Source: Agrostemma githago (lineage: Eukaryota; Streptophyta; Magnoliopsida; Caryophyllales; Caryophyllaceae). From it: a DNA stretch of 64,000 bases. Below, piece after piece: positions 34,779 through 47,855 of the stretch. The translations under genes and the position numbers were made by a program. The notes under the pieces are model-generated. The model was not told the origin of the DNA, did not search any database, and saw only the letters and a program-made list of their open reading frames with translations. The stretch spans positions 62,746,166 through 62,810,165 of the forward strand of contig OY288249.1 in NCBI GenBank assembly GCA_958450325.1, in the 5' to 3' direction. How positions within the stretch are numbered: position 1 is the stretch's first letter; each line of letters opens with the position of its first letter.

Positions 34779-37746
34779 TTGATGCAACGATGCAATCTTA
34801 AACTAATATGCAATGATAAAATAACTATATTACATGCACATGAGACACAAATGCAAACTGCACAGTATATATTCTCCACCAACATTCATAATTGGATTAA
34901 CTTCAGGTCAATACGTGGACTACAAGTCCATGAGCTCATTTTTAATCATAGATTGTACGTCAACAATCAAAATGGACTTTTATATAAGATCCCTATTAGG
35001 GTCGAATGCGCGCAACTATTATTCGGTTCCACGAATTAATATATCGATATAATCTCTTATCATTAGTACTGATTATTGATATCTGAGTTTGAATATATGT
35101 GGTACCAATCTTTTTATATAGGCCATCTATTATTATCAGATATCTATGCTACTTCGGGACATTCAATTTCATTACTCTTTACGGGTACCAACTGCACATG
35201 ATTGCCATTTTCTTATAACAAATGAACCGAATAAGACCCCCACACTATATCACGTGTGAGTATTGAAAATTTGGCAATCAATGTTCATTATATCTACTAT
35301 CCATGACTGATCTATAACTCGCTACACCACAAGGAGGGTGAATCTGTCTATAGTCAAATCATAAATTTTAATGTATAACATATTTAATAAGATAAGTAAT
35401 CAAGCTGATATATCATCATATACATCATCATTATACAATGATCGAATCATTATTCATATTTCATGAACCTCTAATTGATGTATTTCATATTCAAAACAAG
35501 TCTCTGAACTTCTGGTTCAGTTGGGATCAAAATTACTTATTTGTTTTTACCAGCTTGTCCTTATCAATCTTCCCCTAAGGTGGTAAAAACTATCATTACT
35601 TGATAGATTTAAGGGGCAATATCCACCTTAGAATTCGTCTCATATTTCAAGGACTTTATCAACTGATTCTCTTCAGTAAAATAATATATTTGAGAGGTCA
35701 ACTTAACGCAGTTGGTTTTCCACGTGCTGAATTAAAATTGCTCATTCGGGAGATCACCATATTCAAATAATATTTACATTATAAACTTTGATTACATGAA
35801 CTACTCGTAAAATTCTCTGTGACTATAGGTCACATAATTAAAACCTTAAAGCTAAGGTCAATCGGATATGGATGTTCATCTCCATTATTCAACTACGAGT
35901 AGTATTTAGATCTCCAATATTTCACATACTCAATCTCAGTGTATTATCTTGCCTTAAATATAGGAGTAATTTTAATGGTACACTAGAGAGTTTGATCAGC
36001 ACGCCATTAAATTCTTTCAAGATAAACGTCGGGTTTATCGAAGCGGGTGTAAGAAGAACCCGGATGGCCTCAATTTGTCACATCTTTAATATTTTCGTGT
36101 CAATTTTACCAGTTGACCGATTCTCATCCTGCTAAACTTCTGTTTAGTTACATTCAATCATATGTGCACACTAATTTTATTTAGTCATATGGTCGTAGCA
36201 AACGATAGTGACATGACACAATTGGTTTCTAATATAATCGGCAAGACCCGTCAATATTCCTTCTCGGAATATGACTATATATATTACTCTTAGAGTAATT
36301 CAATTCCATGTGATAATAATAACTGTAAATTGATCATTAATCAACTGATCATTTATTTCACCATATAAATACATAGTCGCATTATCACATTCTCTTCACA
36401 AGATATTGTGATCTTTACTATACTGTTTCTGGTAATTAAAATAGTCACCTCCTTGTATTGACTGGTAACATAATTTTCATATCATATCGAATATTTTATT
36501 CATTTCATATCCGTTACCAGAAAAACGACTATTAATCACCTATATGAGACTCACGATTTTAATATCACATTAATTTGCTCAATCATGATATGCGGATACG
36601 AGAAATCACGCATAATTTGTATGAGAAAATAAAATATACGAGTATTACATCATGAAAATATGATAATGCTATTCACTTCAGAAAATGGTTTATATTGACT
36701 AAATATTGACTAAATATGATACGAAATATTGACTTTTAAGAGTATCTCATACTTTGCAAACATCCGTGAAAAATATCAAGTTTAATCTTAATTTTTGATA
36801 CTCAAAATAATATTTGCTACACGCAAAGCGAAAATTTGTAAGACACCGTGAATTTCACGTCACTGTTTCAATATTGGTCAACAATTCAACACTATGATTT
36901 CTCGTCATAGGTTCAGTATATGTAAGCACTATAAATTTCAGGTCATAGTGTGCGTGTCAACTCATATATAATTTTTCTTCCTCTCATATCGAACTTCGTG
37001 TATATGAGGGTCACATGATTTTTCATGACTTATGTACTTTAATTGACCGAATCAGGCTCAATTAAGGCCGCATTATCATTAGACTCAATTAAGGCCACAA
37101 CATTTGGCTTATTTTTCTGCCATGTTCTCGACTTCTGCTTCTGACGGAGTCTTTATCGAATGTCACATTTACTTCAGGGAATAGACCCATTCAATTGAAA
37201 GAGATTCATCGCCTTTCAATACTAATTATATTATATTAAATTAACTCAGAGGATTTCCCATGACCTCTCCTCATGATATCTTATCTTAGGACATTAATAA
37301 GTGGTATTAAATACAATACAATTTCATGTACTTTTTTTTGTCACATAATTTTTATTTCAATTTGAAATTGATATGAAAATGGTACAATTTCATGTACTTT
37401 ACTCACACGGAGTATAAATTTTATCAACTTAAACTTTAAAGTGATACTTATCTCGGTACAATTTCATGTACGTCCTCACACGGAGTACATTTTTCATGAT
37501 ACAATGTCTTTGAGGCTATTTTATTTCCACGATATCATATTTTCTGGGACAGCTGTATTAACTTATTTATCATTCAAAATAATCGTGTATACTTCAGGTA
37601 TACAATCTTTTATGAAACTTTTGTCCAAAATATTTGTCACCATACAGGATAACATTATTTTACCGCTCATAATTAAAAATTAAATAGGTTTGGAACTTCA
37701 GTTCAAATATAATACGAGCTTTCATCATATGGGTTGAAATTGATCC

Positions 37747-37787
<41 letters not shown>

Positions 37788-38320
37788 CCACGTGACTAAA
37801 TAAAACACCTTTTTATAAAAAAGGTTAAAGGATAGAAAACCGTATCCTCATATGAATTCCTCGTATAATGGATTATTACCTCCAAAATAGATACATTCAT
37901 ATATACTGTCTATAAGACAGATTTATCTTACATCTTCTATTAAAAGAAGAAAATAATAAATTGTCCTCTTTTCATATCTTTCTTTTCTCTTGATAAATTA
38001 ATCTTCACGAAAGTATTCGGATCAATAAATTAAAGTTTGACAAAATTCGACATAATTTTTATCATTAGAACACAAATTCAATGCTCCTTTGATTAGTATA
38101 AACGGAGTAATTGAAAGATAATAAAAAAAATTGAGGAAATAATAATCGCATAAAAGATAAAGAAATTGTCGAGTCTTATGACTACGAATGGTAACAGACT
38201 GACTTATTGAATAAAATACGATTTTATATTAAGATCCATATTATTAGATCTGAATAATAGATACTCAATTGGTTAGGAACTTATCAGATCTGAACTTATT
38301 AGTTTGAAGCATAAATTATA
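34779..38320. other. Non-coding AT-rich interior of the low-coding LTR element
   Basis: About 3.5 kb without a recognisable gene on either strand. Repeated words occur, for example 'caatttcatgtac' near 37319, 37384 and 37459, and 'ctcacacggagta' near 37402 and 37474. A phrase of the type 'tttcacgtcact', 'tttctcgtcatag', 'ttcaggtcatag' recurs at 36850-36960. These look like diverged internal repeats of a leader region. No gag or pol signature seen. Confidence 0.5.
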
Positions 38321-38549
38321 TACTCTCTCCCCACCACAATGATCTTCTCACTTGATAATGGCACATGGATTAAGAAATGGGTAATGAAAGATGGTAAATT
38401 GTTGGGTGGGGTTCAAGATGTCAAATCACAAAAAGTAACCAATGGAAAGAGAGTATAATTGATGAATAAGAAAAGTTTTGAAGTGGGAAAATCTTAGTGA
38501 AGTTTCCTTTTAAGGAAAGTGGGAAGATCTTAGTGGGGGAGAGGGAGTA
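38321..38549. mobile_element. Stowaway-like MITE, 229 bp
   Basis: The left end 'tactctctccccaccacaat' pairs with the right end 'tagtgggggagagggagta'. Further inside 'gatcttctcactt' pairs with 'aagtgggaagatc'. The TA boundaries and length fit Stowaway. Confidence 0.75.
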
Positions 38550-38868
38550 CCAATCAACCTCGTGTAGTGAATTGCACTCTTGTGAATATACGACTACTGT
38601 CGTAAATCATACATACGGAGTATATGCAATTACGACTATCACAAAAAATTGACGATAAGTAACTAATTATGAAACTTTCATATTGTGCTAATATAATGAA
38701 TCACCGCACCAATAAGTCGACTATCATAATTAATTAGAAATAATAAGCATTGATAAAACCGATTGACGCAACCTACGTATTGTGTAACCAATATGTAATT
38801 GAAAACAAACAAAACAAAAAAATTATGTGAAATCACGTAAAAAAAATATTCTTATTTTTTTTAAGAGT

Positions 38869-38882
38869 TCGTGCTGATAACG
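38869..38882 (-). other. PBS-like sequence of the low-coding element
   Basis: The minus strand reads CGTTATCAGCACGA directly after the LTR. It shares the TATCAG core with the usual initiator-Met PBS TGGTATCAGAGC but differs elsewhere, so it is either diverged or uses another tRNA. Confidence 0.45.
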
Positions 38883-39063
38883 TGTTGTAAAAGGAAGAGA
38901 GAAGAGAAACCAGAGAGAGATAAGAGAAAGAGAGAAATCAGAGAGGTGGTTTATTCATCTCATCAAGAGGTATATATATATATATATAGTACATGCTATA
39001 TCCTAGGGTTACATCGTAATGGGTTATAAGGTCCGATGGACATCCACATATTATTCTATAACA
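38883..39063 (-). repeat. 5' LTR of the low-coding element, 181 bp
   Basis: TG (38883) to CA (39063), matching the left LTR except for the latter's insertions. It is followed by gaatc, the right target duplication. Confidence 0.85.
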
Positions 39064-39068
39064 GAATC

Positions 39069-39456
39069 GATATTTTGACTTGAGAATTTTTATACTTCCC
39101 CCAACTTTCTAAGATATCCAATTGTATATTCATTTGAGAGAGATTAAAATAATTAAACGGGAAGATATTAAAAAGTTAGAGGAAATAATTAAACGGGAAT
39201 ACTTCTTTTTGTAGTGTGTACATTTAATTTTTTGATCTTCAAATGTAGTTTAATAAGTATATGCAGAGTATTTTAAATAACGGAAAAATTAATGATGTAA
39301 TTAGAATTTCGGATATAATGAATTTTAAAAATTAGAATATTTAGTCGAAATTTAAATATTAAATAAACAATAGAAGAAAGCAAGAATATAAAGTTGAAAT
39401 AAAAAAAATATAGTAGTGGTGTTCTCAATAATAGTACAAATAAGAACAATTAACTA
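39069..39456. other. AT-rich non-coding DNA
   Basis: No gene, repeat end or hairpin recognised between the low-coding LTR element and the truncated LTR that starts at 39457. Confidence 0.4.
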
Positions 39457-39703
39457 ATCAAGAAACCCAATATTTGCTTGATTAACAATTCTTGTTTTTA
39501 TTCAAACGCGTCTTTGAATATAAACTTGTTCAATCTCAATAGGTATTGAGTTCGTTCGTCATTGATTGAGTTATAGGTCTAATTCGTCAAATATCTCATT
39601 GTTTCGTGTGAGTGGGCGAGTTTTTTTGGTTCGTTTACAAACCACACAAAACAAATATCGTTATAAAAACCATTTCCGCTGTTAATTCAATTCGTATCAT
39701 AAG

Positions 39704-39715
39704 TGGTATCAGAGC
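39704..39715 (+). other. Initiator-Met PBS of the old LTR element
   Basis: Perfect TGGTATCAGAGC, 4 bp after the LTR's 'gtatca' end. Confidence 0.85.
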
Positions 39716-39954
39716 TACAACTCTTGATTTTTCTTAAAATCAAGACGGTCCTAATTAAGGTGTGTCAAGGCCAAGTTTTTAGTTGAATTTCCGGTTGCGA
39801 TTGGAATTCAAAGGTTAAACTTGAGCGAGGTAGTTTGAGGGTTAATCGGTTTTGATCGTCTAACACTTATTAGTTGAAGTTCCGATTCATTTTACAAAAA
39901 AAAATATGTTCACGTGTGTACAATGTACTATTCACGGGAACAAAAAAAATTAAA

Positions 39955-40080
39955 ATGTCAGAAAATTTCTCGTTGGAAAATGCTTATGAAGAAATTTTGA
40001 ATTTTGATTTGTCGTTCCCTCCTTTGTATGACGATTATAAGGATGAGGAAGTAATTGTTACTTACGAAACTCAAAGTTAA
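39955..40080 (+). CDS. Short open frame in the old LTR element, 41 codons, unrecognised
   Basis: Starts MSENFSLENAYEEILNFDLS and is acidic (ends 'PLYDDYKDEEVIVTYETQS'). Its place 240 bp after the PBS is where gag would start, so it may be the remnant of a gag N-terminus. An overlapping frame continues to 40345 with 'LLHNETHEKIKGENELS'. No family recognised; likely not functional. Confidence 0.3.
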   Translation: MSENFSLENAYEEILNFDLSFPPLYDDYKDEEVIVTYETQS

Positions 40081-40310
40081 GTCATTTGTTTTAGGGTCGA
40101 TTTTCTTGTTGCACAACGAGACTCATGAAAAAATAAAAGGAGAGAACGAGTTGAGTATTAGCTTCAAGGGTGATTCGAATGCATATTCAAGTTTGTTACT
40201 AAAACTCGTCATCCATGTCGTTGTGTGGGCATTGTTCGTTTTTGATCCCGGGGGTAAGGTTACAGGAATTGTGGTCAATTTCTTTTTAAAGGAGGAGGGG
40301 ATGATACATG

Positions 40311-40841
40311 TAGGGATGACAATGGGTCAGATTCGGATCGGGTGAAGCCTCACCCGCATCCATCACCCGTCATTATCCGCTCACCCGATCCATCCATCAT
40401 CCACTAGGAGTGTCATCCATATCCGATCCACCAATCATCCACGGGTGATTCAGGTGATTTAAAGGATGATTCACTTGTACGAAGTATTATTTTGTGAAAT
40501 AAATACCAAATCGAAAACAATTTCTTGCGAGACCTAGATTGCGACTTGACACATTTCGTCGCCCTGGTAGTATTATTTAAGTTAGGTCTAATCTAGGAAA
40601 TAAAAATGAATAAGGTTTTAGGAAAACGGGGGCATTCTCTTATTCTCGGATAATTTATAATATATATATTTTTTAAATGGATGGATGTCGGGTGGTTAAC
40701 GGATTACGGGTGGGATGATGCTCCACCCGAATCCGACCCAATCCATCACCCGCTATTCATCCATTTATTCGGATTTTCACCCATTTATTTTTCTCGGGTG
40801 GATCGGGTGCGGAGTGGATGCGGGTGAAATTGCCATCCCTA
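40311..40841. mobile_element. Non-autonomous hAT element 4 (531 bp)
   Basis: Inverted ends TAGGGATGACAAT (40311) and ATTGCCATCCCTA (40841), one mismatch. They are flanked by gatacatg (40303-40310) and gatacagg (40842-40849), an 8-bp duplication with one mismatch. The ends consist of degenerate 'cacccgatccatc' words. No coding region. It sits in the right LTR of the old element. Confidence 0.92.
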
Positions 40842-41317
40842 GATACAGGAGATACGGTCACCAAAGACTTTGTCTCGTATGATCTTGACCATGGTCTGTC
40901 GACAGATAATATGTGACAAGATTACATACTTATCTTTTCAACTTTGTTATCTTAGCTAATAAAAGAGTCTTAATTACTCTCTTTATTTTTCCGACCGTTT
41001 TAATGCTACAATAAGGAGTCTTAATTTTGCTTAAGTATGAGTCTTAATTTGTTTGAACAACTTTTCGTTGCCTTTGGGTTGTTCAAGTAGAGTCTTTCAA
41101 GTCAGCTATTTATAGCATCTGATATTTATTTTGTAATTGGTATCAAGTAATCATCATAAGAAATCCAATATTCGCTTGATTAACAATTCTTGTTTTTATT
41201 ATTCAAACGCGTCTTTGAATATAAACTTGTTTGATCTCAGTAGGTATTGAGTTCGTTCACCATTGATTGAGTTATAGGTCTAATTCGTCAAATATCCCAT
41301 TGTTTTGTGTGAGTGAG

Positions 41318-41560
41318 TATAGAATTTGACAAAGAATGTTTTTGTACGTGAATTTCTATGTGTATGTATTTCTAAAATGGTTGTGAATATATACAATCTA
41401 AGAAGATAATTGCTAGGAAACAAATTGATTGCTATCCTAAAATAGATGCTAAAAATATGCTACCAATGCTGAATTTATGTGAACAATATTAACAATATTC
41501 CTATATGCTAATTATATGCCAAAACTAATAATATTGCAATATTCTCGGAATATTGCCACA
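41318..41560 (-). repeat. 3' LTR of the minus-strand Copia
   Basis: About 243 bp, ending 'gccaca' next to the C-run. Pairs with 59872-60119. Confidence 0.88.
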
Positions 41561-41744
41561 ACCCCCCCCCCCCCCCCAAGTTGAAGTATGAGAGTCGGAA
41601 ATGCCCAACTTGTCGAGCAAAGCCTTGAACTGCGGACGACCCAAAGCCTTAGTGAGTATATCGGCTAATTGTGCTTGTGTATGAATGTAGCACGGTAACA
41701 CAACGCCATTACCAATATGAGTACGAAGAAAGGAGAATCAATCT

Positions 41745-42128
41745 CTATATGTTTGATTCGTTCATGATATACCAGATTGTTGGCAATATACAGTGTAACC
41801 GAACAGGTTCATGAATACAAATGCCTATCCCTTCAAGCAACCCTTTCAACCACAAGATTTCACAAGTAGCGGCGGTCATAGCTCTATACTCTGCTTCGGT
41901 GGAAGATAAGGCAACCGTAGCTTGCTTTTTCGTTTTCCAAGAAATAGGAGAACCACCTAAACAAACAAAATAAGCAGTAATGGACCGTCGCGTAATCGGA
42001 CAACTACCATGAGATGCGTCGCAATAAGCCTCAAGCTTGAGAACCGAAGTAGGACGAAAAACAATCCCTTGAATGAATAATGCAGTGTCCCACTGAGTAG
42101 CTATCGGTTTTTGCATGAATTGTGACAA
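41745..42128 (-). pseudogene. Minus-strand Copia pol, RNase H end
   Basis: Reads 'LEAYCDASHGSCPITRRSIT', 'GGSPISWKTKKQATVALSST' and 'EAEYRAMTAATCEILWLKGL', the Copia RNase H. The upstream part of the same gene continues at 48103 after the nested plus-strand Copia. The end is frame-shifted relative to relatives; the final residues ('TIWYIMNESNI') read the wrong frame. Inactive. Confidence 0.85.
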
Positions 42129-42133
42129 GATAT

Positions 42134-42365
42134 TGTTAGCATAATATTCGGTATATCAATCACCATATGTTATCCGAATATTATTGGTTTTGTTAATATC
42201 GTAAATATTTTGTTTACTTTGTATTAGGATGTAGTTAGAGGTGATTTAGGTAATTTGTTATTCTTTTCCTAGTTTAGTGCTTTGTACAATTGTATAAACG
42301 GCAGAGTTTGACTATTGCAATACACACAAAACACTTTTTTTTCGAATTCAACGTTTATTCCTTCA
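42134..42365 (+). repeat. 5' LTR of the plus-strand Copia
   Basis: TGTTAGCATAATATTC to ATTCCTTCA, 232 bp. The partner is at 47856-48097; the inverted solo copy is at 44614-44852. Confidence 0.93.
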
Positions 42366-43573
42366 TGGTATCAGAGCCGGTTCATCTTACGACACAAATT
42401 TTCTTTTCTCTACTATAATTTTGTTCTTTCTTTCTTCTTGTTCATCATGGTTGATGATAAGAAAATCGGTGGAGATCTTACTCCTAACCCAATTTATGTT
42501 ATTTCCTCACACGATGGTACCGGGGCGAAAATAACTCATGTCGTTCTCCTTGGACCAAACTAAGAGGAATGGGCTAAAGGTTTTTGGGTCGCACTCGGGG
42601 CCAAAAGGAAGCTAGGATTTATTGATGGTACACTCAAAAACAAACCGTCTAATTCGAGTGAAGTCAATGATTGGACGGCCATTAACTATTTGATTGTCGC
42701 GTGGATTTTCAATACCATCGAACCCCACGTTCGCTCGTCAATTTCTAATCGTGAAACCGCTTTCAAATTATGGGAAGACATTCGATTAAGGTTCACGGTC
42801 GGAAATGAAATCAAGATTTATCAAATTCAAAGCGATTTATCGGATTGCAAACTAAAATCCGGTGAATCGATCATGGATTATTATGGACGTATGAAGAAAT
42901 TATGGGATGACATCAATGATTTTGATGTGTTGCCCTCTTGTAATTGCTCCAGTTGTCGCTGTGATTTGAATGTTACGTTACGCAAGAAACGGAAGGCCGA
43001 TCATGTTCGTCGCTTTCTGATGGGACTTGAGCCATTTTACGCAACGACGCGCTCACAAATTCTGGGCACGAAACCATTGCCCTCGGTTCAACTAGTCTAT
43101 TCACGGTTGATTCAAGAGGAGGAGGTGCACTCTCTGACTCAACCTCGCGACGATTTTGTGACCCCTATGGCTCTCGCCATTCGTGATAGTAATAACGGCA
43201 AGCAGCCGGATAAAGGCGGTCGTCCTCGCTACAAGTGTACGCATTGTACCAAGGAAGGACATACCGAGAGTCGCTGCCAGATCAAACATGGTTACCCGCC
43301 AGACCACTCACGTCGTTCTTCCAAAGGGTCAGGAGAGTCGTCCTCTGGTGCTAGTGCGGCCAACCTGAAGGTTAATGCAGTGTCGGGTGAGCCGGATGTT
43401 GTCAGCAATATGATTCGCCTCAATGGTAAGACTAATTTAACTTGAATCATTGACACCGGTGCTTCAACGCATGTATGTTGTGAGGATCGCTTATTTGAGT
43501 CTCTACAGTCTATTCGGCCCATTAATATTGGGTTGCCAAATGAAGCCATCCTTTTTGCTAATAAAGCAGGAAC

Positions 43574-44405
43574 TAGGGCTGTTCAAAAACCGGTCCAGAC
43601 CGACCAACCGGACCGAACCGGACCTACCCCTAACCGGTCCGGTCCCCGGGTCCTCTTTCTCTGCAAATCCGGTTTCCGGTCCGGTCCGGGCTAAAACCCG
43701 GAAAAACCCGATCCAGACCGGAAGACCGGAATTCAATAACCGCTAATCCAATTTCCTAACTTTGAAGTGTTTGAACGCAAGCGCAACTCATCAATTATTC
43801 AAGTAATCAAGTCATTAAATTTGATTTTCAAAAATTTCCAAAATCCCAAAGTTTGACTTAGTAAATTGTTATATTCTCAAAATATAATCAACCTAATTCC
43901 TAAATAAATTCTAACTTCTAAATTCCTAAACAGCTAAACATACTTAAATAATTGAAAATACTATACAAAAATAACAAAATTACTAATTCACTAATATACA
44001 GAATTACTAATTCTCAAAATATCTTGACTTCTTGTGGCTGTTGTCGGTTTCTCTGAGTTTATTAGTTTCGTACATTATTAGTTTCGTACTTTATTTTTAT
44101 CTAGGACTTTGCTATTTACTTCTCAATTTTGATTACGTATTCATGTGTAAACATTATACGTTGGCACGTTGCATCTTAACCAAATTCTTACAAGTTACAA
44201 ACGTACAAGTTACAACCATTTACGCGTTAGTCGGGTCGACCGGTCCGGTCCGGGTTCAGACCGGTCTGACAGGTCCGGTCCCGGTCCGGTCTGACACCCA
44301 TCCGGTCCGGTTTCCGGTTCTGATGAACCCCTTCGACCGGTCTTCGGTCCAACCGGGTCCGGTCCGGTCCGGTCCGGTCCGGTTCCGGACCGGTGAACAC
44401 CCCTA
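43574..44405. mobile_element. Non-autonomous hAT element 5 (832 bp)
   Basis: Ends TAGGGCTGTTCA (43574) and TGAACACCCCTA (44405), inverted with one mismatch, flanked by the perfect 8-bp duplication gcaggaac (43566-43573 and 44406-44413). Both ends are dense 'ccggtccggacc' repeats (43590-43740 and 44228-44395) around an AT-rich middle. Reading frames in the CCGGT repeats are not genes. The insertion cuts the Copia protease region. Confidence 0.95.
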
Positions 44406-44613
44406 GCAGGAACAATTAAACTCAATGACAACTTGTCTCTTTTCAATGTTTTATTTGTTCCCAAATCTCACTGTAATTTGCTTTCAGTATCCCAACTCTT
44501 ATCGTCACAAGAAGTACATATACAGTTTACTCATTTTCAGTGTGTGATACAGGACCGTGCTTTGACGACGATTGGGGTGGGTGATCTTTGTGACAGACTC
44601 TTTTACCTGACGA

Positions 44614-44852
44614 TGAAGGAATAAATGTTGATTTAGTAACCAAGAGTTTTGTGAATTTTTTGTGTGTATTGCAATAGTCAGACTCTGCCGTTTATACAAT
44701 TGTACAAAGCACTAAACTAGGAAAAGAATAACAAATCACCTAAATCATCTCTAACTACATCCTAATACAAAGGAAACAAAATATTTACGATATTAACAAA
44801 ACCCATAATATTCGGATAACATATGGTGATTGATATACCGAATATTATGCTA
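44614..44852 (-). mobile_element. Inverted solo LTR of the same Copia family
   Basis: The complement of 44614-44852 matches the element's own LTRs nearly throughout ('attgtataaacggcagagt', 'aggatgtagttagag', 'gtatatcaatcaccatatg'). It starts TGAAGGAATAAA and ends 'attatgcta', where the last bases differ from the LTR start, so no clean duplication was found. It interrupts pol between protease and GAG-pre-integrase. Confidence 0.88.
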
Positions 44853-47800
44853 TCTAAGCGTGTAAATGTCGTGACGAAGAATGCTAAGGTGAATGTGGAG
44901 TTATGACATCAACGAATGGGTCATCCTTCAACTCGGGCAATGGAGTACCTTCCTGATATCTCTAGTTTTCCTCATACTATTTCTTTTGATTCATGTGACA
45001 TTTGCTTTCGAGCTAAGCAAACTAGAACCTCCTTTTCTTTAAGTGATAATAAAGCCGAACAATTGTTTGATCTGATACATTGTGACGTTTGGGGCCCGTA
45101 TCAACCCAATCAAGCTTGTGGTTCTCGTTATTTTTTATCCATTGTTGAGGATTTCTCGCGATGTGTGTGAGTTTATTTAATGAAAACCAAGGATGAAGTT
45201 CCAAGGCTTATGCGTGATTTCTTTTCGCTTATTGATCGACAATTTAATGGACATGTTAAAGTTGTTAGGAGTGATAACGGGATAGAGTTTAGGGGGCTGA
45301 CTTCATATTTTCGGGACCATGGAATAATCCATCAAACTTCTATGGTTAGAACACCGCAACAAAATGCTAGAGTAGAACGTAAGCATAGGCATATTTTGAA
45401 TGTAGCTCGTGCTTTACGATTTCAAAGCTCTTTACCTCTTGATTTTTGGGGCGAATGTGTTTTAACGACTGCATATTTAATCAACCGTACTCCTACCCGA
45501 CTTTTGGACAATAAAATCCCATTTGAATTTTTGTTCAAAAAGGCTCCTGATTTAAGCTTAATTCGGGTATTTGGGTGTTTGTGTTACGCTAAAAATTTAC
45601 AACCTCGGGATAAATTTGACTCTCGTTCTCGTCGTTGTGTTTTTCTTGGCTACCCATTTGGGAAGAAGAGTTGGCACCTATTTGATCTTGAGACCGGAGA
45701 TTATTTTCAATCAAGAGATGTTTCTTTTGTAAAGAACAAATTTCCTTTTGCTGTTGTTAATGTTTCTAGTTCGGACTCTGTGTCGGATAAGTCTTATTCC
45801 GCTGCTGACACTTGTGATTATACCCCTAGTCCTACGGTTGAGGGGGGGTTTGACAGTTAGGGGGGAGTACTGGCGAGGCTGGTGTTACGATACCAGATAC
45901 TAGCACGGGGGTGACGGACAACCCGCTGCACAGGTACCTCAGGGAACACTTGAGGCAGACTCGGGCATAGCTCGTGACGAGGGGAATGGTAATGTTCTTC
46001 AAAATAATATTGTTGAACCAATTGAAAATATAGCTGAATCAATTGAAAATGTGGTGGACAATGAGGCTACTGTGGACGAATTGGTTCGTGGGAAGAGAGC
46101 GAAATATGACAATGTTTGAAATAAAGAATACAGTGCTTGGGACAAAATTAATGAGATTATTAACACGACTTTGGTTCCTTCACAATTGTCACCCACGCCA
46201 AATCCTGTCGCAGGTACTCCTTATCCCATTACTAATTATGTAAATTGTGATATTTTTTCGCATGCCCATCAAATGTTTCTTGCAGCTATTTCCAATGAGA
46301 CGGAACCACATTCATTTAAAGAGGTCGTTCGTCATCCTAAATGGAAAAAGGCCATGGAAGAAGAAATTGATGCACTTGAAGCTAATAAAACGTGGTCCAT
46401 GTTGATTTACCATCGGATAAGAAAGCCATCGGGTCTATGTGGGTTTATAAAATAAAGCGCAAAGCAGACGGGTCGGTTGAACGGTACAAGGCACGATTGG
46501 TGGTATTCGGAAATCATCAAGTAGAGGGGATCGATTTTGTGGAAACGTTTGCTCCTACAGCTAAGATGGTTACGGTACGTACTTTTCTCACTATTGCGGC
46601 TATAAATAATTGGGAATTACATCAAATGGATGTACAAAATGCTTTTCTTCATGGGGATCTCTCCGAGGAAGTTTATATGGGACTTCCACCGGGTTTTGGT
46701 CACGGGCTGCAGGGCAAGGTTTGCCATCTTCATAAGTCCTTGTACGGTCTTCGGTAGTCTCCTCGGTGTTGGTATGCAAAACTTGCTACTGCCTTGACCA
46801 CTTATGGTTTTTCTTATAGTCCGTCTGATCATTCTCTTTTTGTGTATCGACAAGGTGATGTTGTTATTAATATTCTCGTTTACATTGATGATTTAGTAAT
46901 TGCGGGAAATAACCATGTCGCTATTAATGAGTTCAAAGCATATTTAAGTACGTGTTTTCGGATGAAGGACTTAGAAAAACTCAAATATTTTCTGGGTATT
47001 GAAGTGGCCCGTAATGCTAGTGGTATATTCCTTTGTCAACGGAAATACACACTTGATTTATTAACCAAAACTAGTCTCCTTGGTTGTAAACCCTCATCCG
47101 TTCCCATGGAAGAAAACCACCAGCTCACACTTTCACAGGGGCCGCTATTTTCTTATCCGTCCAAATACCGTCGCCTCGTGGGTCAGTTGATTTATTTAAC
47201 ACTTACTCGTCCTGTGATTTGTTATTCGGTTCACATTCTATCGCAGTTTATGAAATCTCCGTCTCAAGAGCATTGGGATGCTCTCCTTCGAGTGGTTCGG
47301 TACTTGAAAACAAATCCAGGCCAAGGTATTTTACTACGAGCTAATGCAAAGCTAGTTTTAGACGCTTATTGTGATTCGGATTATGGTGCTTGTCCACTTA
47401 CTCGTCGATCCCTCACCGCATATTTTGTCTTCCTTGGTGGTTCGCCAATTTCTTGGAAAACAAAGAAGCAAACTACTGTGTCTAGATCGTCTGCCGAGGC
47501 AGAATACCGCGCTATGGCTTCCGCTACTTGTGAGATTCTTTGGTTGAAAGGTTTGCTTCGTAGTTTTGGTATTGATTATCACTCGGTCGTTTCTCTTCAG
47601 TGTGATAGTCAAGTTGCTCTCCATATTGCTAATAATTAATCCAGTTTTTCACGAGCGTACAAAGCATATCGAAATCGACTGTCATTTTGTTCGTGACGAG
47701 ATTATACGTAAAACCATATTGCCATCCTACGTCAACACAACCGTTCAACTTGCAGATATTCTCACTAAGGCTCTTGGACGTTCTCAGTTTCGCAAGCTCT

Positions 47801-47855
47801 TAGGCAAGTTGGGCATTTCGAACCTCCATGCTCCAACTTGTGGGGGGAGGGGGGG

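Larger units (their letters stand above)
42447..47849 (+). pseudogene. Plus-strand Copia gag-pol polyprotein, broken
   Basis: ATG 42447 starts 'MVDDKKIGGDLTPNPIYVIS'. Gag ends in a knuckle, 'CTHCTKEGHTESRC'. Next come protease 'IIDTGASTHVC', GAG-pre-integrase ('ELWHQRMGHPSTR' region at 44900), integrase ('HCDVWGPYQPNQACGSRYF', 'VRSDNGIEFRG', 'TPQQNARVERKHRHI'), RT ('IDFVETFAPTAKMVTVRTFL', 'QMDVQNAFLHGDL', catalytic 'YIDD') and RNase H ('GGSPISWKTKKQTTVSRSSA'). Lesions: TAA 42561-42563, TGA 43443-43445, hAT insertion 43574, solo LTR insertion 44614, TGA 45168-45170, TAG 45858-45860, frameshift near 46400, TAG 46755-46757, frameshift near 47640. Most stops stand at expected Trp, Tyr or Gln codons, so they are single-base decay. 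Confidence 0.9.

Noticed and set aside
41562..41577. C-run as assembly gap or sequencing error
   Set aside because: It lies exactly at the inner edge of the 3' LTR of the minus-strand Copia, where the polypurine tract (G-run) belongs; the related plus-strand Copia has the same G-run at 47841.
43590..44464. Open frames of 80-125 codons rich in Gly/Pro/Arg on both strands
   Set aside because: They read the CCGGT repeats of hAT element 5 and the AT-rich middle, with no domain similarity.
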